64,000 bases of DNA from Pseudomonas mendocina (GTDB lineage: Bacteria; Pseudomonadota; Gammaproteobacteria; Pseudomonadales; Pseudomonadaceae): contig NZ_LR134290.1 of the NCBI RefSeq assembly GCF_900636545.1, forward strand, positions 1,860,001-1,924,000, read 5' to 3'. Position 1 is the first letter of the stretch. Every line of letters starts with the position of its first letter. The translations under genes were made by a program, and so were the position numbers. The notes beneath the pieces are model-generated. The model did not search any database. It saw only the letters and a program-made list of their open reading frames with translations, and was not told the origin of the DNA. Shown here piece after piece: positions 56,465 through 63,739 of the stretch.

Positions 56465-57703
56465 ATGGCTTTGATCGTACAGAAGTTTGGGGGCACCTCC
56501 GTCGGCACCGTCGAGCGTATCCAGCAGGTGGCCGAGAAGGTTAAGAAGTTCCGCGAGAAGGGTGACGACATCGTCGTCGTGGTATCCGCCATGAGTGGCG
56601 AAACCAACCGCCTGATCGATCTGGCCAAACAGATCACCGACGGCGAGCCGGTACCGCGCGAGCTGGATGTGATGGTGTCCACTGGTGAGCAGGTGACCAT
56701 CGCCCTGTTGGCCATGGCACTGATCAAGCGTGGTGTGCCGGCGGTGTCCTACACCGGCAACCAGGTGCGCATCCTCACCGACAGTGCGCACAACAAGGCG
56801 CGCATTCTGCACATCGATGACCAGAAGATTCGTGCCGACCTCAAGGCTGGTCGTGTCGTCGTCGTCGCCGGCTTCCAGGGCGTCGACGAGCATGGCAGCA
56901 TCACCACCCTCGGTCGTGGCGGTTCCGATACCACCGGCGTGGCTCTGGCGGCGGCGCTGAAGGCCGACGAGTGCCAGATCTATACCGATGTCGATGGTGT
57001 CTACACCACCGACCCGCGCGTGGTGCCCAAGGCCCAGCGTCTGGAGAAGATTACCTTCGAAGAGATGCTGGAGATGGCCAGCCTCGGTTCCAAGGTTCTG
57101 CAGATCCGCTCGGTGGAGTTCGCCGGCAAGTACAACGTCCCGCTGCGCGTCCTGCACAGCTTCCAGGAGGGGCCGGGCACCCTCATTACCCTTGATGAAG
57201 AGGAATCCATGGAACAGCCGATCATTTCCGGCATCGCTTTCAATCGCGACGAAGCCAAGCTGACCATCCGTGGGGTGCCGGATATCCCTGGCATCGCCTT
57301 CAAGATTCTCGGCCCGATCAGCGCCGCCAACATCGAAGTGGACATGATCGTGCAGAACGTCTCGCACGATAACACCACTGATTTCACCTTTACCGTGCAC
57401 CGTAACGACTACAACAACGCCCTGGGCGTGTTGCAGAAGACCGCTGACGAGCTGGGTGCCCGTGAAGTGGTGGGGGATACCAACATTGCCAAGGTTTCGA
57501 TCGTCGGTGTCGGCATGCGTTCCCACGCCGGTGTCGCCAGCCGCATGTTCGAAGCGCTGGCCAAGGAAACCATCAACATCCAGATGATCTCCACCTCCGA
57601 GATCAAGGTGTCCGTGGTCATCGAGGAGAAGTATCTGGAGCTGGCGGTGCGCGCTCTGCATACTGCCTTCGAGCTGGATGCCCCGGCCCGACAGGGTGAG
57701 TGA
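56465..57703 (+). CDS. lysC: Aspartate kinase LysC
   Basis: A 412-residue aspartokinase, first step of lysine, threonine and methionine synthesis. The kinase domain (about 1-240) begins with the hallmark VQKFGGTSVGTVERI, and two ACT domains (about 265-410, including the QMISTSEIKVSVV region) bind effector amino acids. An in-frame ATG at 57209 preceded by AAGAGGA could start a separate beta subunit of 164 residues (57209-57703) covering only the ACT domains, as is known for B. subtilis and C. glutamicum. Ended by a strong terminator. Confidence 0.96.
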   Translation: MALIVQKFGGTSVGTVERIQQVAEKVKKFREKGDDIVVVVSAMSGETNRLIDLAKQITDGEPVPRELDVMVSTGEQVTIALLAMALIKRGVPAVSYTGNQVRILTDSAHNKARILHIDDQKIRADLKAGRVVVVAGFQGVDEHGSITTLGRGGSDTTGVALAAALKADECQIYTDVDGVYTTDPRVVPKAQRLEKITFEEMLEMASLGSKVLQIRSVEFAGKYNVPLRVLHSFQEGPGTLITLDEEESMEQPIISGIAFNRDEAKLTIRGVPDIPGIAFKILGPISAANIEVDMIVQNVSHDNTTDFTFTVHRNDYNNALGVLQKTADELGAREVVGDTNIAKVSIVGVGMRSHAGVASRMFEALAKETINIQMISTSEIKVSVVIEEKYLELAVRALHTAFELDAPARQGE

Positions 57704-57714
57704 TTGATCTGATC

Positions 57715-57751
57715 CGAAAGGCGCGGCTGGTTCCGCGCCTTTCGTTTTTTT
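57715..57751 (+). terminator. Rho-independent terminator of lysC
   Basis: CGAAAGGCGCGG and CCGCGCCTTTCG form a perfect 12-bp stem with a six-base loop and seven T. Confidence 0.95.
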
Positions 57752-57764
57752 GACCGACTTGCGG

Positions 57765-57793
57765 GAACTTTCTTTCTGCGCGGGCTGGTCAAT
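57765..57793 (+). promoter_or_regulatory. Possible AlgU (sigma-22)-type promoter of rsmA
   Basis: GAACTT at 57765-57770 is followed after 18 bases by TCAAT. The -35 is perfect for AlgU/RpoE; the spacing is one base long and the -10 is weak. An AlgU-dependent rsmA promoter is known in P. aeruginosa. Confidence 0.4.
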
Positions 57794-57894
57794 ACTTGGG
57801 TGGAGGCTTTCAGGCTTGTTTTAGCAGGGAGCCGGCACCATTTTCTTTTTGCAGACTGTTGTCCTGAAAAATGTAATCCGTGAAGGAGAAAGGA

Positions 57895-58080
57895 ATGCTG
57901 ATTCTGACTCGCCGGGTCGGAGAGACCCTGATGGTCGGTGATGATGTGACTGTCACCGTGTTGGGCGTGAAAGGTAACCAGGTGCGTATTGGCGTCAATG
58001 CGCCTAAAGAGGTTGCCGTACACCGTGAAGAAATCTACCAGCGCATCCAGAAAGAGAAGGGTGACGAACCAAGCCACTAA
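57895..58080 (+). CDS. rsmA: Carbon storage/post-transcriptional regulator RsmA (CsrA)
   Basis: A 61-residue homodimeric RNA-binding protein that binds GGA motifs in mRNA leaders and represses translation; titrated by RsmY/RsmZ-type RNAs. Nearly identical to P. aeruginosa RsmA ([17 protein letters not shown]...[11 protein letters not shown]). The RNA-contacting Leu4 and Arg44 are retained. The start is ATG 57895, with AAGGAG six bases upstream. It sits between lysC and tRNA-Ser, as in other Pseudomonas. Confidence 0.97.
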
Positions 58081-58099
58081 TTTTTCTACAAATTTTTGT

Positions 58100-58127
58100 T
58101 TGCAAACGGGGAAAACATGTTTATCAT
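58100..58127 (+). promoter_or_regulatory. Promoter of tRNA-Ser (and possibly the tRNA-Arg genes)
   Basis: TTGCAA (58100-58105), 16 bp, TATCAT (58122-58127), then a GC-rich discriminator GCGCCCC typical of stringently controlled stable RNA promoters. Confidence 0.7.
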
Positions 58128-58141
58128 GCGCCCCGTGTTGC

Positions 58142-58232
58142 GGAGAGGTGGCCGAGTGGCCGAAGGCGCTCCCCTGCTAAGGGAGTACACCTCAAAAGGG
58201 TGTCGGGGGTTCGAATCCCCCCTTCTCCGCCA
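58142..58232 (+). tRNA. tRNA-Ser(GCT)
   Basis: A 91-nt gene with a seven-base acceptor stem (GGAGAGG/CTTCTCC, one G-T pair), the long variable arm of tRNA-Ser, the anticodon loop CTGCTAA giving GCT (reads AGC/AGT), a T arm GGGGGTTCGAATCCCCC and encoded CCA. Confidence 0.97.
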
Positions 58233-58303
58233 TTATTCAGCGAGTCGGGCGTAAGCCGGGCTGGCGAATCAACCAGAGGTGATCTGGTATAAAAGCACCA
58301 GAC

Positions 58304-58380
58304 GGACTCATAGCTCAGCTGGATAGAGTACTCGGCTACGAACCGAGCGGTCGGAGGTTCGAATCCTCCTGAGTCCGCCA
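58304..58380 (+). tRNA. tRNA-Arg(ACG), copy 1
   Basis: A 77-nt gene: acceptor stem GGACTCA/TGAGTCC, D arm AGCTCAGCTGGATAGAGTA, anticodon stem-loop CTCGG-CTACGAA-CCGAG with anticodon ACG (A34 to inosine, reading CGT/CGC/CGA), T loop GGTTCGAATCC, encoded CCA. Preceded by ACCAG...CTGGT at about 58272-58289, a leader motif repeated before each copy. Confidence 0.97.
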
Positions 58381-58385
58381 TATTC

Positions 58386-58413
58386 AAATGGCTTGCATCG
58401 CTGCAAGCCATTT
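58386..58413 (+). terminator. Hairpin after tRNA-Arg copy 1
   Basis: AAATGGCTTGCA and TGCAAGCCATTT form a perfect 12-bp stem with a four-base loop, followed by TG(TTT). It resembles a terminator or a processing stem; the matching position after copy 2 is degenerate. Confidence 0.6.
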
Positions 58414-58455
58414 TGTTTCAACCAGTGGTGATCTGGTCTAAAAGCGCCAACGTGT

Positions 58456-58532
58456 GGACTCATAGCTCAGCTGGATAGAGTACTCGGCTACGAACCGAGC
58501 GGTCGGAGGTTCGAATCCTCCTGAGTCCGCCA
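58456..58532 (+). tRNA. tRNA-Arg(ACG), copy 2
   Basis: Identical in all 77 positions to copy 1 as far as I can read. The repeat period is 152 bp from copy 1 and 150 bp to copy 3. Confidence 0.97.
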
Positions 58533-58605
58533 TATTCAATGGCTCTGCAGCGATGCAAGGTCATGTTTCAACCAGCGGTGATCTGGTCTAAAAGCGCCAA
58601 CGTGT

Positions 58606-58682
58606 GGACTCATAGCTCAGCTGGATAGAGTACTCGGCTACGAACCGAGCGGTCGGAGGTTCGAATCCTCCTGAGTCCGCCA
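58606..58682 (+). tRNA. tRNA-Arg(ACG), copy 3
   Basis: Identical mature sequence to copies 1 and 2, with an upstream 37-bp leader nearly identical to that of copy 2 (starting CAACCAGCGGTGATCTGGTC). Followed by a clear terminator. Confidence 0.97.
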
Positions 58683-58690
58683 TACCCAAA

Positions 58691-58717
58691 GGGCCTGCAG
58701 CAATGCAGGCCCTTTTT
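58691..58717 (+). terminator. Terminator of the tRNA-Arg cluster
   Basis: GGGCCTGCA and TGCAGGCCC pair perfectly around a GCAA loop and are followed by five T. Confidence 0.93.
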
Positions 58718-58726
58718 CTTTGTGCG

Positions 58727-59221
58727 TTATTTCTTCACGCAGCCGGCTTCGTCGAAGCTGACCTGTCGGCTGTTGCCGCCTTTGCGTTTTTCACGATAGT
58801 AGTAGCGCTGCTGCCCATTGCTGGCCGTGACTCTGTCCGGTTTGCCCAGGCTGTTTTCCACATCGGCACGGCTCATGCCGCGGCGAATTTCCTTACGGAT
58901 GATCGCCTGGCGCCTCTCGCTGCTGCTCAGCAGGTTGCCGCAACCATCGTCCTGCTGGCCGACTATCACCACTTCGCCGGAGTTGGCGGTCGTCGTTGCC
59001 TTTCGTCTGTCCGGGGTGGCTAGCGGGATGGGCTTGCCGCTGCTTGGCGTATGGTTGCGCGCGTCCTGCAGATGCTGCTCCTGGTCGCTGGAGCAGCCGT
59101 GTCGGGTGAAGGTGACATGGCCGTCAGTGCCCACGCAGCGGAACACGCTGGCGGCCGAGCTGTCTTCAATAGGGGAGAGAAGCGCAGCGGCGAATAGCGC
59201 TGCCAGGTGCCGTCCTCGCAT
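58727..59221 (-). CDS. Exported DUF4124-like hypothetical protein
   Basis: A 164-residue protein. N-terminal signal peptide (1-24, ending SSAAS) followed by a DUF4124-like segment SVFRCVGTDGHVTFTRHGC. The C-terminal half has the SmpA/OmlA-like pattern RGMSRADVENSLGKPDRV and ends in a second Cys (EAGCVKK). Periplasmic or envelope-associated; no known function. Convergent with the tRNA cluster and divergent from mgtE. Confidence 0.72.
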   Translation of the reverse strand: MRGRHLAALFAAALLSPIEDSSAASVFRCVGTDGHVTFTRHGCSSDQEQHLQDARNHTPSSGKPIPLATPDRRKATTTANSGEVVIVGQQDDGCGNLLSSSERRQAIIRKEIRRGMSRADVENSLGKPDRVTASNGQQRYYYREKRKGGNSRQVSFDEAGCVKK

Positions 59222-59543
59222 GAATCGTCCTCCATGACGTTACACGTTTCAGGTTAGACCGTTTTTTCTCGTGTGCCAGGGTGTCTTGGCGTGCACGACT
59301 GGCGTCGCATAGCCAGGTTTTCATGCGGGATTGAAGTTTGCGATGCAAGCAGTTGTTCTTGCCGCGCTTTTGTCACGTACAAAGCTGTTTTGCGGTGTTA
59401 TCATTCGCCGCGTCAGCCCCGCCGGGGCTTGTGGAATACCACCATGGACTTACCCAGTAGTTACTCAATACTCCCCTCGCACAATCGTGTAAGACCTGAT
59501 TGATCCCCTTTGGCGTGCCCGCCAACTGGGGGTGGAGCGCGCT
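59222..59543. other. Divergent region and mgtE leader
   Basis: A 322-bp gap. It contains a small hairpin GCCCC-GCC-GGGGC near 59417 and a possible 19-codon leader frame (59444-59503). The region 59320-59410 is AT-richer and may hold the mgtE promoter. No M-box-like structure was recognised by eye. Confidence 0.5.
59444..59503 (+). CDS. Possible leader peptide upstream of mgtE
   Basis: A 19-codon frame (MDLPSSYSILPSHNRVRPD) ending 40 bp before the mgtE start. Three Pro codons recall the Pro-rich MgtL leader that senses Mg2+ in Salmonella. No ribosome binding site is obvious, so this is a weak call. Confidence 0.25.
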   Translation: MDLPSSYSILPSHNRVRPD

Positions 59544-60986
59544 ATGACTGAAGTAGAAGCCAAGAAGCCGCAAGAGAGCTTGCAGGATCGCCTGGCCCAG
59601 GTGATCGAACTGCTGCATCGGCACAAGCTGGTCGAAGACCTGACCCATCGTCAGGAAGGCCAGCACCACGACCGGGTCGAGAATCTGGTTCACCGGCAGA
59701 ATCTCGCCGAGCTGCAGCGCAAGCTCGAGGATCTGCACCCCGCTGACATCGCCCACATCCTCGAAGCCTTGCCGCTCGATGAGCGTCTGACCGTCTGGCA
59801 ACTGGTCAAGGCCGAGCGTGATGGCGACATCCTGCTGGAAGTCTCCGACGCAGTCCGGGAAACCCTGATCGCCGACATGGACGATCACGAGATTCTCGCT
59901 GCAGCCAAGGATCTGGACGCCGACGAACTCGCCGACCTGGCACCTGAGCTGCCGCGCGACGTCGTTCATGAGTTGATGGAGTCGCTCGACGCGCAGCAGC
60001 GCGAGCGTGTGCGTTCGGCCCTGTCCTATGAGGAAGATCAGGTCGGCGCGCTGATGGACTTCGAGATGGTCACCATCCGTGAGGACGTCAGCCTGGAAGT
60101 GGTGCTGCGTTATCTGCGCCGCCTCAAGGAGCTGCCGGGCCATACCGACAAGCTGTTCGTGGTCGATTACGACGGCGTACTCAAGGGCGTGCTGCCGATC
60201 AAGCGCCTGCTGGTCAACGATCCGGAGAAGCAGGTCGGCGAGGTCATGGCCGACGATCCGGTGAGCTTCCATCCTGACGAGGACGGCTACGACGCCGCGC
60301 AGGCGTTCGAGCGTTACGACCTGATTTCCGCCCCCGTGGTGGACAAGAACGGCAAGCTGATCGGCCGTCTGACCATCGACGAAATGGTCGACCTGATCCG
60401 TGAGGAAAGCGAAAGCGAAGTGCTGAACATGGCCGGTTTGCGCGAGGAGGAAGATATCTTCGCCTCGGTGTGGAAGTCGGTGCGCAACCGCTGGGCCTGG
60501 CTGGCGATCAACCTGGTCACTGCGTTTCTCGCCTCGAGGGTGATCGGCCTGTTCGAAGGCTCGATCGAGAAACTGGTGGCGCTGGCAGCACTGATGCCCA
60601 TCGTCGCCGGTATCGGTGGCAATTCCGGTAACCAGACCATCACCATGATTGTGCGCGCCATGGCGCTGGATCAGGTCAGTACCGGCAATACCGCGCGCCT
60701 GGTGCGCAAGGAGCTGGGCGTTTCCCTGATCAACGGCATTCTCTGGGGCGGGGTGATTGGCGGTGTCGCCTATTATCTGTATGACAGCTGGTCGCTGGGC
60801 GTGGTGATGACTGCGGCGATGACCCTTAACCTGTTGCTGGCAGCGCTGATGGGGGTGCTGATCCCCATGACCCTGGCACGTCTGGGACGCGATCCGGCCA
60901 TGGGGGCCAGCGTGATGATCACCGCCATGACCGACAGCGGCGGCTTCTTCATCTTCCTGGGACTGGCGTCGATCTTCCTGCTGTAA
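59544..60986 (+). CDS. mgtE: Magnesium transporter MgtE
   Basis: A 480-residue Mg2+ channel. The N domain (about 25-145, with LHPADIAHILEALPLDER), two CBS domains (about 150-270) and five TM helices (about 300-480, including GIGGNSGNQTITMIVRAMAL, the pore signature) are all present. Gated by Mg2+ binding to the cytosolic domains. The start is ATG 59544, with GGAG six bases upstream; a GTG at 59532 is also in frame. Confidence 0.95.
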   Translation: MTEVEAKKPQESLQDRLAQVIELLHRHKLVEDLTHRQEGQHHDRVENLVHRQNLAELQRKLEDLHPADIAHILEALPLDERLTVWQLVKAERDGDILLEVSDAVRETLIADMDDHEILAAAKDLDADELADLAPELPRDVVHELMESLDAQQRERVRSALSYEEDQVGALMDFEMVTIREDVSLEVVLRYLRRLKELPGHTDKLFVVDYDGVLKGVLPIKRLLVNDPEKQVGEVMADDPVSFHPDEDGYDAAQAFERYDLISAPVVDKNGKLIGRLTIDEMVDLIREESESEVLNMAGLREEEDIFASVWKSVRNRWAWLAINLVTAFLASRVIGLFEGSIEKLVALAALMPIVAGIGGNSGNQTITMIVRAMALDQVSTGNTARLVRKELGVSLINGILWGGVIGGVAYYLYDSWSLGVVMTAAMTLNLLLAALMGVLIPMTLARLGRDPAMGASVMITAMTDSGGFFIFLGLASIFLL

Positions 60987-61448
60987 TCAGTTCATCAGCT
61001 CGACCAGCCGCCAGGTGTCGAGAAAGGCCGTGACCCGAGTGATCCGGCCATTCTCCACCTGCATGTGCCAGGAATAGCTGTTCTCGTAGCGACTGCCGTC
61101 CTTGGCGGTCGCTTCGCCATCCCAATGCGCGACCACATGAGACCCTTGCGCCACGATCTGGCGAACGGTGGGCACGATGGGGGTCGCCAGTTTGTCGGTA
61201 ATGGGCTTGACTGCATCCTCCATGAAGGCTTTGCGCGTGCGGTAGGTGCCCGATACAGGGCTGTTGCCGGCTACGACCCAGATCGCATCTTCGGCCAGCA
61301 GATTGAAGATACCGCCCTGGCCGGCGCGCCAGTCATCGAAGGCTTTCTGGATCAGCGCGACGTTTTCCTGGGTGGCATCGTCCGCTACGGCTGAGAGGCT
61401 GAGCAGGCTGCCAAGCAGAAGGGCGATCAGGGGGTGGCGTGCTTTCAT
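60987..61448 (-). CDS. Exported NTF2/SnoaL-like protein
   Basis: A 153-residue protein with a signal peptide (1-22, ending AVADD) and a SnoaL/NTF2-like fold: AEDAIWVVAGNSPVSGTYRT (about 52-71), HWDGEATAKDGSRYENSYSW and ITRVTAFLDTWRL. Family members bind or isomerise small hydrophobic ligands. AGGAA lies upstream of ATG 61448; the much longer open frame is a shadow. It follows the SDR gene by 14 bp on the same strand, so they are co-transcribed. Convergent with mgtE, whose stop abuts. Confidence 0.8.
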   Translation of the reverse strand: MKARHPLIALLLGSLLSLSAVADDATQENVALIQKAFDDWRAGQGGIFNLLAEDAIWVVAGNSPVSGTYRTRKAFMEDAVKPITDKLATPIVPTVRQIVAQGSHVVAHWDGEATAKDGSRYENSYSWHMQVENGRITRVTAFLDTWRLVELMN

Positions 61449-61462
61449 CGGGGCGTTCCTGT

Positions 61463-62185
61463 TCAGTAGGGGCTGGCGGTAGGGCGTACGATGACTTCGC
61501 TGACATCGACGTCGTCGGGCTGCTCGACTGCATAGGCCACGGCACGGGCGATGGCGTCCGGTGTGATGGCGATGCGGCGGAACGACTTCATCGCATTTCG
61601 GGCGCTGGCATCGGTGATGTTGTCGGCCAACTCTGACTCGACCACACCCGGACAGATGGTGGTGACGCGGATGCGCTCGTTTTCCTGGCGCAAGCCTTCG
61701 GAAATGGCCCAGACCGCGTACTTGGTAGCGCAGTAGACCGCGGCGGTCGGTGATACGGCATGGGCGCCGATAGAGGCGATGTTGATTATCTGGCCGCGCC
61801 CGCGCTGCTCCATGCCTGGCAGCACTGCCGCGATGCCATGCAGTACGCCGCGTACGTTGACGTCGATCATGCGGTTCCATTCGTCCACCTTCAGCGCGTT
61901 TAGCGGTGACAAGGGCATTACCCCGGCATTGTTGATGATGACGTCGACGGGGCCGTAGTGTGCCTCTGCATGCTCGACGAAGGCTTGCATGTCATGTAGC
62001 TGGCTTACGTCCAGGGCGCGGCAGGAGGCGCTTCGCCCCTGTGCGTGCAGCTCGTTGACCAGCGTCTGCAGGCGTTCGAGGCGTCGGGCGCCGAGGACCA
62101 CCTGGTGGCCCTGGCTGGCGAGGTGTCTGGCGATTGCTTCGCCGATGCCGCTGCTGGCACCGGTGATGAGGATGACTTTGCTCAT
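61463..62185 (-). CDS. SDR-family oxidoreductase
   Basis: A 240-residue classical short-chain dehydrogenase with TGASSGIG (8-15), the NADP-favouring ARR after beta-2 (GARRLERL), NNAG, the catalytic Ser in NIASIGA and YCATK. YdfG-like 3-hydroxy acid/serine dehydrogenases share this layout. The start is ATG 62185 (MSKVIL), with GGAG upstream; ATG 62197 is four codons earlier. Divergent from an AraC regulator and in an operon with the NTF2-like gene. Confidence 0.88.
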   Translation of the reverse strand: MSKVILITGASSGIGEAIARHLASQGHQVVLGARRLERLQTLVNELHAQGRSASCRALDVSQLHDMQAFVEHAEAHYGPVDVIINNAGVMPLSPLNALKVDEWNRMIDVNVRGVLHGIAAVLPGMEQRGRGQIINIASIGAHAVSPTAAVYCATKYAVWAISEGLRQENERIRVTTICPGVVESELADNITDASARNAMKSFRRIAITPDAIARAVAYAVEQPDDVDVSEVIVRPTASPY

Positions 62186-62329
62186 GTCGGTCTCCATCTG
62201 GGTTGTGGAGATTCCATGCTAGGCACGAGCCGACCGCCTGCTAAGTCTCGTTACTCTTTCGATATTGCCTGTTTCTATTGACTGCTTCCTACAATGTGCC
62301 GGTCTTCCTCAAGAGTGGGTGTAAGAGGC

Positions 62330-63259
62330 ATGAGTGCGAAGTCAGAGAGCGTGAAGCGGCGCATGGTTGAGCTGATGCTGCGTCTGGCTCCCGAGGAGGG
62401 CTATACCGCGGCGCAACTGGATGGCATCACCTTCATGCGCTCCAATCGGCCACTTCCAGTGACGCCAGCGTTGTACGAGCCGAGCATCGTGATCGTGATC
62501 CAGGGGCGCAAGAGTGGGCTGCATGACGGCAATCTGTACGTCTACGATGCGCAGCACTATCTGGTGCTGGCGCTACCTCTGCCGTTTGCCATCGAAACCG
62601 AGGCGACGGCCGAGGAGCCCATGCTAGGTGTAGCACTGCGAGTCGATCCGCTGTTGGTGGCCGAACTGGTGATGGAGCTGGACGAGCCCTCGACCAGTGC
62701 ACCGGCGACGCTCTATTCCAGTCCGATGGACGCACGCTTGAGTGACGCGACGTTGCGCCTGCTGGAAGCCTTGGCCGATCCCGATGAGGTGCGCCTGCTA
62801 GGTCCGTCGATCATGCGTGAGATCGTCTTCCGTGTGCTGCAGGGCGAGCAGGGTAGTGGCCTGCGCGCGACCCTGGCGCAGAACAGCCATTTCGGCCGCA
62901 TCGCTCGCGTCCTGCAGCGCATACATCGCGACTATCAGTCAGCGCTCGATGTGCCTTCACTGGCTGAGACCGCCAACATGAGCGTGCCGGCCTTCCACGT
63001 GCATTTCAAGGCCATGACCAGTCGCTCGCCGTTGCAATACCTCAAGGCCATGCGTCTGCATCAGGCTCGGTTGCTGATGATACGCAGCGATATGAGTGCG
63101 ATCAGCGCGGCGCAGCGCGTCGGGTATGAGAGCCCTTCGCAGTTCAGTCGCGAGTTCAAGCGGCTCTTCGGGCGCACGCCTGGAGACGAGACGCGCCACT
63201 TCAAGCAGCTTCTGGCGCTGGCGCCTGCCGTTGATACCCGCGTGCGTTCTGCCTCCTGA
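62330..63259 (+). CDS. AraC-family regulator with AraC_N domain
   Basis: A 309-residue regulator. The N-terminal AraC_N cupin (about 20-165: LYEPSIVIVIQGRK, YVYDAQHYLVLALPLPFAIE) and a C-terminal double helix-turn-helix (VPSLAETANMSVPAFHVHFK; AAQRVGYESPSQFSREFKRL). Divergent from the SDR/NTF2 operon, its likely target. The start codon has only a poorly spaced AGAGG; MVELML at 62363 is an alternative. Confidence 0.88.
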   Translation: MSAKSESVKRRMVELMLRLAPEEGYTAAQLDGITFMRSNRPLPVTPALYEPSIVIVIQGRKSGLHDGNLYVYDAQHYLVLALPLPFAIETEATAEEPMLGVALRVDPLLVAELVMELDEPSTSAPATLYSSPMDARLSDATLRLLEALADPDEVRLLGPSIMREIVFRVLQGEQGSGLRATLAQNSHFGRIARVLQRIHRDYQSALDVPSLAETANMSVPAFHVHFKAMTSRSPLQYLKAMRLHQARLLMIRSDMSAISAAQRVGYESPSQFSREFKRLFGRTPGDETRHFKQLLALAPAVDTRVRSAS

Positions 63260-63458
63260 GACTACTCGCAACGCTTTTCTCCTTCTTTGGTAGTGGGTGC
63301 GCAAAAACCACTACATAAACGGTCAATCCCGCCCTTTTGGCGTTTGCTTCAAACGCTTGTTTCAGGCTAAGGTTCGGCAGCTTTGCCCGGGCGCTGACCC
63401 TGGGCGCTCCTGATCAATAATGAATGCAGCCCGCGAGCTGCTGGCCAAAGGAGCCAAG

Positions 63459-63716
63459 ATGACCGCCAGTGAACTACTGCTTGAGGGTGTCGAACTCATG
63501 CTGTTCGGCATGGGCTTCGTGTTTGTCTTTCTGGTGTTGCTGGTGGGTGTGGTCAGCCTGATGTCGCGTCTGATCGCGACCTTTGCTCCACCTGCTGCGG
63601 CTCCTGCCGCTTCCTCTCCACTATCCAGTGCCAAGTCGGCCAGCCATGAGCCGGATGCAGAAACGCTGGCCGCCATTCAATCCGCTATTGCCCAGCACCG
63701 CGCTCGCCGCGGTTGA
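63459..63716 (+). CDS. oadG: Oxaloacetate decarboxylase gamma subunit-like protein OadG
   Basis: An 85-residue membrane-anchored subunit: one TM helix (about 13-36, [20 protein letters not shown]), an Ala/Pro-rich linker and a charged C-terminal tail. It assembles the biotin-containing alpha and Na+-pumping beta subunits. The start is ATG 63459, with AAGGAG five bases upstream. The oadA gene starts 23 bp after the stop; oadB would lie past the window edge. Confidence 0.88.
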   Translation: MTASELLLEGVELMLFGMGFVFVFLVLLVGVVSLMSRLIATFAPPAAAPAASSPLSSAKSASHEPDAETLAAIQSAIAQHRARRG

Positions 63717-63739
63717 TCAGGTTCAGAGGGAGTACCTGT

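Noticed and set aside
56285..57661. 458-codon minus-strand frame opposite lysC
   Set aside because: Antisense shadow; the LysC frame carries the aspartokinase signature and ACT domains.
58304..58682. Regularly spaced repeats resembling a CRISPR array
   Set aside because: The repeats are complete tRNA-Arg genes with cloverleaf structure and CCA; the spacers are themselves similar and there are no cas genes.
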